Source of the DNA: a virus
Virus record (IMG/VR): IMGVR_UViG_3300021964_000391
Coordinates: 1 to 28,017 of that record
Strand: one strand, 5' to 3'
Length of the DNA: 28,017 bases
Below are positions 21,228-28,017 of the stretch, one piece after another (position 1 is the first letter of the stretch; each line of letters opens with the position of its first letter). Position numbers and translations under genes: made by a program. A model generated the notes under the pieces. The model saw only the letters and a program-made list of their open reading frames with translations. It was not told the origin of the DNA and ran no database searches.

Positions 21228-23494
21228 ACTCCGTACTCTTCACGTTCCTTTTGAATAAATGGGTGATCTAAACGCACAGCGTTCTCACAGTATTTACAAA
21301 GATCAAACACACTGTATGGCTTAGGTACAACGTCAACATAGTCTTGTTCGTACAAGTTTCCTGTTATTTCAGCAAGTCCGTAGTCCATACAACACAAACT
21401 TACATCTCCGTTAGGTAACAATATATTGTGATACAATCTTTCATCACAGCCACATGTCATTGTAACATCACCATGGAACACACTGTTAAACTTGTTGTTA
21501 AGCAGTTCTGGTTTCAGTATGGTTTCGCCGATTAAGTTTCCTGCTCTACTCCACATGTTGTAACTAGGAGCACTAGGAAACACATGACGTACATCTTCGT
21601 GAACATCTCCAGCCATTACCATTGTGGTAAAGTTTTGTATTTCGTGCTGTATCTTGCCCATGTGTTCAATGAACTCAACATACTTTTTAGTAATAGGATG
21701 TTTTGCTTTGCGTTCTTGATCAGGCAAGTGTAAGGTAAAGTTACCGTTTGGAGCACCCGCAAATGGAATGTGCTTGATGCGCTCAATGTCCTCAATGCTC
21801 ATGCCAACGCCAGTTGTAAAGATACTCACAGGGTGTCCTGTATCATGTGCATACAGTACCATTTCTGTACACTCACTGTGCATCCAGGGCTCAACAAAAC
21901 CTGCAAAGGTAATACGCACATCCTGTGGTATTTTGTCTACTGCTCGCTTATAATCGTCAAGACTCATCCTACGCTCACCAGTGTAAACTTTTGTGAGTGT
22001 ACGTTGTGGACAAAACACACAATCAACTACACAACCTTTTTCTGGAATGATTGTGGTAATTTCCATCGTAGGAGCAATACTTGCCTTCCATGGTTCTGCT
22101 GTGTAATCTGTAGCAATCACAGCAGGTGCTTCTGGAGCACTCAGTCCTTTAGCGTCAACAAACTTTTCTACGTGTTGCTGATTTGGAGTAGTTTTTCTGT
22201 TATCAATATAAATTGTAATGGTTCTGTAGTAGTCTATAAACCAATCAGTCCACAAATCATGCTTAATATCAACTTCGTCAAAACTGTACACTTCGTGATT
22301 TGGGAACTCCTTAAGATATGTATCACGGAAGTGTCTAAACTTTGCTTCAAGGTTAGGATCGGTTAAATGCCACTCGCCTACAATGTAATCTACATTGTCT
22401 TTGACCCACTGCATGTTTTCGTCATTAAAGACGCTGTATTCTCCGCCTTCGCAATCAATTTTAAAGAAGTTGATGCGTTTAATGTTATTGTCTTCCACAA
22501 AAGAATCCCAACGCATAGTTCGCACTGGCTTTGCGTTTGCTTCTTCTTGTGTTTCTACAAAATTTTCGTTAAACAGACCTCTTTGTATTTCAATACCATT
22601 CTTATCGCCTATTGCTTTGTTAATATGAAAAACTCCAGGGTATGAAGTATTCTTCTTAAGAGTGTCATACAAAGGCAAATGAGGCTCAAAACAGTATACT
22701 CGACTAGGATTTTGATCCTTAATGCGATAGGTGAATGGGCCGCAACTTGCACCCATATCAACAACTACATCTCCGGGTTTTACGTCTACGAATTTTTGAT
22801 ACACATTATTGTGGAAAACTTCTCTTTCCACAATCTCCTTAAACCATTCATTTTGTGCTGCTGGCCCCCAATTGAACTCCTGCCATCTGTTACCGCTCAT
22901 TCCTGCAATTCTCTCATAGTTGTCGATTGTAACCTTACGATAATGATCATCTAAATCATAGTTATCTAATAAATCTCGGAAAATGTTTTTAGCATCTTCA
23001 CATAATCCGCACCACCAGGCACAATGTGCTTGTTGAAAAACAACCGCATATTTGCCTGGAAAATCTACATCTGTTCTTAGAGTTGGACCATCAAAATCAC
23101 AAACTTCTAAGGCTTGACACATAAGCATGTAGCCGTCAAACCATTTTCCTGGTTCATCGCCGGTGGCTTCAATATGCTTACTAAGTTTTAAATAAGCTTC
23201 AGGACGGGTAGGAAACAATGCTATTGCATGCTTTAGCATACCCCAAGTGCTTAATCCCCGGCTGCCTTGACTTTCAAAACACATGCTTGCTCGTACTAAA
23301 CATTCATACTTTAGCAAACGATCATCTGTTCTTTCTGCACATCTGATATAAAAACTTACTGCACTTGCAGTCTGTCCTATACCGTGATAATATACTGCTA
23401 ACGCCCAATTACGTTCTGGATCGTTGGGATCTTCAATATAAGGATACAATAGATCTAGTAGATCATTTTCTTTATAGGTATCGCTCAGGTTCAT
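21224..23494 (-). CDS. TPR-like / FkbM methyltransferase / radical SAM-SPASM fusion protein
   Basis: This 756-residue protein joins three parts. Residues 1-210 are a helical repeat (TPR-like, with ALAVYYHGIGQTASAVSFYI). Residues about 225-430 are an FkbM-type SAM methyltransferase: the SAM loop VVDMGASCGPFT (244-255), VYCFEPHLPLYDTL, and FFKIDCEGGEYSVF. Residues about 475-680 are a radical SAM domain with C488, C492 and C495 (CxxxCxxC) to hold a 4Fe-4S cluster. Residues 680-745 look like a SPASM domain, with C681, C683, C701, C702, C733 and C736. FkbM enzymes usually O-methylate sugars or small molecules; SPASM proteins often modify peptides. The start has AGGA five bases upstream and lies 23 bases inside the upstream gene. 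The frame is intact, so the fusion appears genuine. Confidence 0.85.
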   Translation of the reverse strand: MNLSDTYKENDLLDLLYPYIEDPNDPERNWALAVYYHGIGQTASAVSFYIRCAERTDDRLLKYECLVRASMCFESQGSRGLSTWGMLKHAIALFPTRPEAYLKLSKHIEATGDEPGKWFDGYMLMCQALEVCDFDGPTLRTDVDFPGKYAVVFQQAHCAWWCGLCEDAKNIFRDLLDNYDLDDHYRKVTIDNYERIAGMSGNRWQEFNWGPAAQNEWFKEIVEREVFHNNVYQKFVDVKPGDVVVDMGASCGPFTYRIKDQNPSRVYCFEPHLPLYDTLKKNTSYPGVFHINKAIGDKNGIEIQRGLFNENFVETQEEANAKPVRTMRWDSFVEDNNIKRINFFKIDCEGGEYSVFNDENMQWVKDNVDYIVGEWHLTDPNLEAKFRHFRDTYLKEFPNHEVYSFDEVDIKHDLWTDWFIDYYRTITIYIDNRKTTPNQQHVEKFVDAKGLSAPEAPAVIATDYTAEPWKASIAPTMEITTIIPEKGCVVDCVFCPQRTLTKVYTGERRMSLDDYKRAVDKIPQDVRITFAGFVEPWMHSECTEMVLYAHDTGHPVSIFTTGVGMSIEDIERIKHIPFAGAPNGNFTLHLPDQERKAKHPITKKYVEFIEHMGKIQHEIQNFTTMVMAGDVHEDVRHVFPSAPSYNMWSRAGNLIGETILKPELLNNKFNSVFHGDVTMTCGCDERLYHNILLPNGDVSLCCMDYGLAEITGNLYEQDYVDVVPKPYSVFDLCKYCENAVRLDHPFIQKEREEYGV

Positions 23495-24482
23495 AGTTTC
23501 CTACTAAAAAGTTTTGTATTGCTTGTTTGCTTATTCTTAGAATATAAGATGCATTGTCTTGCCATCCAAAAGTAATAAGCATATCAGATTCGCTGTAGTC
23601 ACACATGCCAACACTAAATTCAACATGTCCATTCATGATACTAAAGTCTTTGCTTACATTCACAAGATTAAAGTCATTGTCCCACTTTAAAAACTGATGT
23701 CTATAGATTGCATCCTTGCGTCCAACATCACTTTTAAACAAATTTACAGTATGTATCAGTGCAAAATACCCGTCATCCACAGTCATAACCTGTGATCCTC
23801 CACGTGGAGCAGCAGTCAACGGTTGCTCTAACTCACTTCTACTAACATAATAAGTTTTGTTGTCATTGATACAGTATCTTACGCACTCTCCAGGATTGCT
23901 CCATTTTACAAAGTGAAAAGGTTTGTCAAGTAAAGGCATCCAATTTTTTTCGCAATAACTATCAGGATGTCCTTCTGGCAAGGGAATTCTGTACCTTTCA
24001 GTTTCAACAACTTGTGTTTCTTGTATATCAATTTTACTTAACTCCATACGTCCTTCGCCGTGCGGGGTTGTATCTCTTCGCACACCTGTAATCCAAAAAT
24101 CTCCATCCCAGTTTACTAATCTTGCATCTTCAAGCCCAACGAAATCCCAAAGTGGTTCATATGTGTCAAATTTACTTGTATCAATCTTGTTCCAGCGCGA
24201 TATTTCAAGGTGTTCGTTGAGCTCAATGTAGTAGTTCCAGGTACGAAGATGAATATCGTTTTCAGGATGAATATATGTTAATGGTCCCCATGGATGTTGA
24301 AACAGTTTCTTCTCACTGTGATAAAAAGTATAGTTTACACTGCGGAGAATCACCATAATTTTTCCATTGTGGTTGTACACGCTAGGGTTCATTAGTCCTA
24401 GTCCGTTGTGTTCTTCTGAAGGGATAATTAGAGGATGGATACTTCCTCCATTTTCAATAGCGTATTTTACAAAATTTTCCAT
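23472..24482 (-). CDS. GH130-like five-bladed beta-propeller glycan enzyme
   Basis: The 336 residues read as a beta-propeller: repeated short strands with aromatic turns, MNPSVYNHNGKIMVILRSVN near residue 31, GLEDARLV at 116-123 and WMPLLDKPFHFVKW later. GLEDARL and the NPS segment correspond to conserved positions in GH130 mannoside phosphorylases and related glycoside hydrolases, where the Asp of the ExDxR-like site is catalytic. Whether this protein cuts, builds or only binds a glycan cannot be said; related proteins in phages are sometimes labelled glycosyltransferases. The ATG has CAGG six bases upstream, right at the foot of a 12-bp hairpin. It is the first gene after the fibre gene, and it overlaps the next gene by 23 bases. 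Confidence 0.65.
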   Translation of the reverse strand: MENFVKYAIENGGSIHPLIIPSEEHNGLGLMNPSVYNHNGKIMVILRSVNYTFYHSEKKLFQHPWGPLTYIHPENDIHLRTWNYYIELNEHLEISRWNKIDTSKFDTYEPLWDFVGLEDARLVNWDGDFWITGVRRDTTPHGEGRMELSKIDIQETQVVETERYRIPLPEGHPDSYCEKNWMPLLDKPFHFVKWSNPGECVRYCINDNKTYYVSRSELEQPLTAAPRGGSQVMTVDDGYFALIHTVNLFKSDVGRKDAIYRHQFLKWDNDFNLVNVSKDFSIMNGHVEFSVGMCDYSESDMLITFGWQDNASYILRISKQAIQNFLVGNYEPERYL

Positions 24483-24490
24483 TTAGTACC

Positions 24491-24524
24491 TGATGTGTTA
24501 TACAACATAGTATATAACACATCA
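24491..24524 (-). promoter_or_regulatory. Intercistronic hairpin between fibre gene and GH130-like gene
   Basis: Perfect 12-bp arms TGATGTGTTATA / TATAACACATCA enclose a 10-base loop. No T run follows, so a simple terminator is unlikely. On the minus strand the 3' arm ends in CA directly before the GG of the CAGG ribosome-binding site of the GH130-like gene. It may limit translation of the enzyme genes, act as a processing or stabilising element for fibre mRNA, or be a protein-binding site. Confidence 0.6.
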
Positions 24525-24542
24525 CGTTCTAGTCAATGAAAT

Positions 24543-27500
24543 TTATGTCCTACCAATTACTACTTCGATGTAGCCTGGCTCGTCGGTGTCTTTGTCTTCT
24601 AGACTCTTACCAACCAGTGTTCCTGGTGCTGGGTTATTGTTTACCATTGCATGCCCTGGAATGTCTGAGCTTACAAGGATGTCACCTTTAGCAACAGGTC
24701 CTACCACTTTACATGGCACCCGTCCTGTTAGTGCAATAGCAGTAGAATGTAAGTCATCAAGTTCACAATTCATTAGGAATGCAGGATCTGTTGAAACTAC
24801 CCCAGCAACTTTAGTATCGTTTGCAGTTGTACTTTCAGTAATTTCATTTTCGCCTCCAAACACAACAACAGTGCCTGGCTCGTAGTCAGCATCACCAACA
24901 TATCTTTCCGCTAAGTCAGCATATTTTGCAGAACTTGCTAAAGTAGTGGTGTTACCAACCGTTAAAGTATCTGTACTTGGACGATAGTAGAAGTTTGTAC
25001 TTGCTTTAGCAGTTTGTGCTGTGCCTGGTTGTGAAATGAATACAATTTCAAAGTTTGCAACTGTTGTGGTATCGTTAGTGGCATTAATACTGGTACTAGG
25101 GCCAGCAATACCTTGGATACCTTGTGTACCAGTTGTACCCTGAGTACCAGTAGTTCCTTGAGAACCAGTTGTACCTTGTGTGCCTGTAGTTCCTTGAGTA
25201 CCAGTTGTACCTTGTGCTCCTGTTACACCTTGAGTACCTTGAGCACCTGTTGTGCCTTGGGCACCAGTTGCACCTTGTGTGCCTGTTGCACCCTGTGTAC
25301 CTGTTGTACCTTGTGCTCCTGTTGTACCTTGGGCGCCTGTAATACCTTGGATGCCTTGTGTACCTGTAGTACCTTGTGTACCTGTTGCACCTTGTGTGCC
25401 TGTTGCACCTTGTGTGCCTGTAGTTCCTTGAGCACCTGTTACGCCTTGGATGCCTTGTGTTCCTTGGGCGCCAGTAGCACCCTGTGTACCTGTAGTACCT
25501 TGGGCACCTGTTACGCCTTGAATGCCTTGAGTACCAGTAGTTCCTTGTGTGCCTGTTGCACCTTGTGTACCTGTAGTTCCTTGAGTACCAGTTGTACCTT
25601 GTGCTCCTGTAATACCTTGGATGCCCTGTGTACCTGTAGTACCTTGTGCTCCTGTTGCACCTTGTGTGCCTGTGGTGCCTTGTGTGCCAGTTGTGCCTTG
25701 ACTACCCGTATCACCTTTGTCACCAGTTCTAGCAAATGTAATAATTAATTCTTCACCAGCACTAAATGATGTTGCTGGTCCGCTAACATAACTACATGAT
25801 ACGTTAAAGTATCCTGTTAGCTCAGTTGCCGCACTGATTGTAAAAATAGCATAGTCAGTTGCGTCTAACTTGTTGCTTACACGGAAGTGACCTTTAATTG
25901 TACTTGTAGAATCATCAATTGTGCGTAAGAAACTTTGTATGTCGGTACCACTTTGATCAGTGTCGTCAATGTACATTGCAGTTGCTGAACTGATTGTGGC
26001 ATTGTTAAACTTGAGTTCTCCAGGTCCTGGGTCACTATTTGATGTATTAGTATCAAAATCATATTCAAATGTAGCACCACCAAAGTTACCTTCGGCACCT
26101 TGTGTACCAGTTGTACCTTGTACACCTTGGATACCCTGGATGCCTTGGATGCCTTGTGTGCCTTGAGCACCTGTTACACCTTGAATGCCCTGTGTTCCTT
26201 GGGCACCTGTTGTGCCTTGTGTACCTGTAGTGCCTTGGGCACCTGTTACGCCTTGAATTCCTTGGGCACCTGTAGTACCTTGTGCTCCAGTGACACCTTG
26301 AATTCCTTGTGTGCCTTGTGCTCCAGTTGTACCTTGTGTACCTGTTGTTCCCTGGGCTCCTGTTACGCCTTGGATGCCTTGTGTACCTTGAGCGCCAGTA
26401 GTACCCTGTGTACCTGTTGTGCCTTGTGTGCCTTGAGCGCCAGTTGTACCCTGTATGCCTTGTGTGCCTTGAGCGCCAGTAGTACCCTGTATGCCTTGTG
26501 TGCCTTGTGCTCCGGTCCTAGCAAAAGTAATAACACAATCTTCAGTATTGCTCGGAATAGCACCTGATACTGGTGATACTGCAACTTGTAACCATCCTGT
26601 GTTGTCAGTAACTGCTCCATCAACGCTTAATATTGCATAAGTTGTATCACTGTTTGTATTACTTTGAATGGTGATCTGTCCACGATCACTGGTAGTAGAT
26701 GAATCGTCCCATGTAGCTATGTAATCAGAAACATCTGCACCTTCTCTTGTGGTGGCATCAATAGCCATTGCAGTAATAGAACCAAATGTTGCATTGTTTA
26801 ATCTAAACTTACCAGCACCTGGGTCTGCCATGGTTGTTGTTGTGTCAAAAGTATATCCTAAACCACTTCTGTCACCTTGAGATCCTTGTACGCCTTGGAT
26901 GCCCTGTGTGCCTTGAGCGCCAGTTGTGCCTTGTGTACCTGTTGTACCTTGGGCACCGGTTACACCTTGAATGCCTTGTGTGCCTTGGGCACCTGTTGTG
27001 CCTTGTGTACCTGTAGTTCCTTGAGCGCCTGTTACACCTTGTATTCCTTGTGTTCCTTGTGCGCCAGTAGCACCTTGAGTACCAACAGTACCTTGTGCTC
27101 CGGTTGTGCCTTGAGTACCAACAGTACCTTGTGCTCCAGTTGTGCCTTGTGTACCTGTAGTTCCTTGAGCACCAGTTATGCCTTGTATTCCTTGTGTGCC
27201 TTGAGCGCCTGTTGTGCCTTGTGCGCCAGTAGCACCCTGGGTACCTGTTGTGCCTTGAGCCCCGGTTGTACCCTGGATACCTTGTGTACCTTGAGCGCCT
27301 GTTGTGCCTTGCGCACCGGTAGTACCTTGCAATCCACTTACAGTTGTAGGATCAGTGAATGCAACAGTACCAGCACCATTGGTAGCAAGAACGAAACCGT
27401 TTGTACCGTCTGCTGTTGGAAGATTGTATTGGCCTGTAACTGCTAAAGTTGCACCAGTAACAGTGCCAGTTGCACTTAGGTTTCCTGCACTCGCATTTCC

Positions 27501-28017
27501 TGTTGCAGTAAAGGCACCAGTTATGTCTAATCCACCACTGCTTAATAATGATACTGTGCTACCGCCAATGTTACCGCGAATGTTACCGCCACTTGCAATG
27601 ACACGCATCTCACTGGTACCGTTTGCAATAGCTGCCGCATCTCCAATGCCAGTTAGTTGACTACCGTCACCAATGAAGTAACCACTTGTAACTTCAATGT
27701 TACCAGTGGTGCTTGTAATATTGCCAGTACTTGTTATGCTAGTGTTCGCTGTGACTGTGCCTGCTTCTAAAGCACCCGACCCAAGATCTAAACTACTACC
27801 GGTTGCCGCACCAATGTCTGGAGTTGTAAGTGGCGCACTTGCTTTAATACGCAGTGTATCAGCATTGATTTCCAGTGTGCTGTCGTCTACGTTTACACTG
27901 AATGTTGTACCTGTGAGTGCTAAACCATCACCTGCACTGTAAACCTGTGTGCTAGCAAATTGTGTATAAGTTAGTTCAGTGACACCGATAATTATCTCAC
28001 CTGCAGGTGAACTGAGT
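24543..28017 (-). CDS. Collagen-like tail fibre protein, 5' end outside window
   Basis: The frame stays open to the right edge, about 136 codons beyond the first internal ATG at 27608, so the N-terminus is missing and 1157 residues are visible. The visible N-terminal part carries [12 protein letters not shown], a common fibre motif. Three collagen-like blocks of Gly-x-y triplets (mostly [12 protein letters not shown]; no Pro) alternate with two copies of a homologous domain of about 120 residues that ends in ITFARTG. The C-terminal 130 residues hold a globular domain with [20 protein letters not shown] and [20 protein letters not shown], a tip domain I recall from marine phage fibres, perhaps related to self-cleaving G2-type chaperone domains. 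It most likely binds the host surface. Downstream enzyme genes may modify it. Confidence 0.85.
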   Translation of the reverse strand, partial: LSSPAGEIIIGVTELTYTQFASTQVYSAGDGLALTGTTFSVNVDDSTLEINADTLRIKASAPLTTPDIGAATGSSLDLGSGALEAGTVTANTSITSTGNITSTTGNIEVTSGYFIGDGSQLTGIGDAAAIANGTSEMRVIASGGNIRGNIGGSTVSLLSSGGLDITGAFTATGNASAGNLSATGTVTGATLAVTGQYNLPTADGTNGFVLATNGAGTVAFTDPTTVSGLQGTTGAQGTTGAQGTQGIQGTTGAQGTTGTQGATGAQGTTGAQGTQGIQGITGAQGTTGTQGTTGAQGTVGTQGTTGAQGTVGTQGATGAQGTQGIQGVTGAQGTTGTQGTTGAQGTQGIQGVTGAQGTTGTQGTTGAQGTQGIQGVQGSQGDRSGLGYTFDTTTTMADPGAGKFRLNNATFGSITAMAIDATTREGADVSDYIATWDDSSTTSDRGQITIQSNTNSDTTYAILSVDGAVTDNTGWLQVAVSPVSGAIPSNTEDCVITFARTGAQGTQGIQGTTGAQGTQGIQGTTGAQGTQGTTGTQGTTGAQGTQGIQGVTGAQGTTGTQGTTGAQGTQGIQGVTGAQGTTGAQGIQGVTGAQGTTGTQGTTGAQGTQGIQGVTGAQGTQGIQGIQGIQGVQGTTGTQGAEGNFGGATFEYDFDTNTSNSDPGPGELKFNNATISSATAMYIDDTDQSGTDIQSFLRTIDDSTSTIKGHFRVSNKLDATDYAIFTISAATELTGYFNVSCSYVSGPATSFSAGEELIITFARTGDKGDTGSQGTTGTQGTTGTQGATGAQGTTGTQGIQGITGAQGTTGTQGTTGTQGATGTQGTTGTQGIQGVTGAQGTTGTQGATGAQGTQGIQGVTGAQGTTGTQGATGTQGATGTQGTTGTQGIQGITGAQGTTGAQGTTGTQGATGTQGATGAQGTTGAQGTQGVTGAQGTTGTQGTTGTQGTTGSQGTTGTQGTTGTQGIQGIAGPSTSINATNDTTTVANFEIVFISQPGTAQTAKASTNFYYRPSTDTLTVGNTTTLASSAKYADLAERYVGDADYEPGTVVVFGGENEITESTTANDTKVAGVVSTDPAFLMNCELDDLHSTAIALTGRVPCKVVGPVAKGDILVSSDIPGHAMVNNNPAPGTLVGKSLEDKDTDEPGYIEVVIGRT
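25100..25728 (-). repeat. Collagen-like repeat block 3 in fibre gene
   Basis: Nine-base units coding Gly-x-Gln/Thr triplets (for example GGT ACT CAA type codons) repeat through this block, varied at third positions. It runs from [14 protein letters not shown] to GIQGIAGPS and is the block nearest the C-terminal tip domain. Confidence 0.9.
26090..26516 (-). repeat. Collagen-like repeat block 2 in fibre gene
   Basis: A shorter run of the same Gly-x-y units, bounded on both sides by copies of the 120-residue spacer domain. [13 protein letters not shown] near its C-terminal end is the most uniform part and a likely place for slippage or recombination. Confidence 0.88.
26876..27335 (-). repeat. 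Collagen-like repeat block 1 in fibre gene
   Basis: The most N-terminal Gly-x-y block, from [14 protein letters not shown] to [11 protein letters not shown]. Units such as [19 protein letters not shown] recur almost unchanged in all three blocks, so block length could vary between relatives by recombination. Confidence 0.88.

Noticed and set aside
25100-27335. CRISPR-like array of short repeats
   Set aside because: The repeats are nine-base coding units in one open frame, with no spacers of constant length.
25113-27446. Cys-rich plus-strand open frames opposite the fibre gene (25113-25748, 26100-26567, 26877-27446)
   Set aside because: They are antisense readings of the Gly-x-y repeats, which give repeated Cys-Thr-Leu patterns. 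They stop where the repeats stop and have no ribosome-binding sites.
27606-27608. ATG at 27608 as start of the fibre protein
   Set aside because: The frame stays open for about 136 more codons to the edge and those codons encode fibre-like sequence (GDGSQLTGI), so this Met is internal.
1-28017. tRNA genes, MotA-type middle promoters and att sites
   Set aside because: No cloverleaf-like segment, MotA box before a start, or integration gene was seen by eye; a tRNA search program would be needed to exclude tRNAs fully.

Overview
The window looks like part of the genome of a marine T4-type contractile-tailed phage (tailed dsDNA myovirus of the cyanophage/pelagiphage kind). Evidence is the set of T4-like morphogenesis proteins that can be recognised (small terminase gp16-like, head-completion nuclease gp4, tail tube gp19, tail sheath gp18, neck proteins gp13 and gp14, sheath terminator gp15), AT-rich sequence, genes packed end to end on both strands, and late-promoter-like octamers ending in TAAATA. 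No photosynthesis gene, tRNA, rRNA, integrase or CRISPR array is visible, so the host cannot be named.

Layout, left to right. 1-4822 (minus): gp16-like small terminase, then four virion-associated proteins of unknown role, the last cut by the left edge. 4863-6413 (plus): a large unknown protein. 6410-12744 (minus): sheath gp18, a strong terminator, then tube gp19, a gp48/gp54-type tube or baseplate protein, a small unknown protein and gp4. 12839-13183 (plus): a zinc/HNH-like protein. 13180-16565 (minus): an unknown protein, gp13, an unknown basic-tailed protein, a DEDDh exonuclease and a DUF3310 protein. 16587-16719: a control region with divergent sigma70-type promoters. 16720-17461 (plus): three small translationally coupled genes, one with two membrane segments. 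17499-20634 (plus): gp14, gp15 and a Nudix hydrolase. 20631-28017 (minus): a collagen-like tail fibre (5' end outside the window) followed by a GH130-like beta-propeller protein, a TPR-FkbM methyltransferase-radical SAM/SPASM fusion and a 2OG-Fe(II) oxygenase-like protein.

The most interesting signals are regulatory. At gp14 and gp13 a late-type octamer sits against a perfect hairpin whose loop is the Shine-Dalgarno sequence and whose 3' arm touches the ATG. A transcript started at the late promoter would lose most of the 5' arm, while a read-through transcript would fold. This is the logic known for some T4 genes with both early and late transcripts, and gp18 has a related layout. Two other late octamers lie exactly five bases from an ATG, predicting leaderless mRNAs. 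A second theme is the fibre-linked enzyme cassette, which could modify the Thr/Gln-rich collagen-like fibre or a host glycan.

Gene calls rest on reading the translated sequences and remembered family features; no database search was run.
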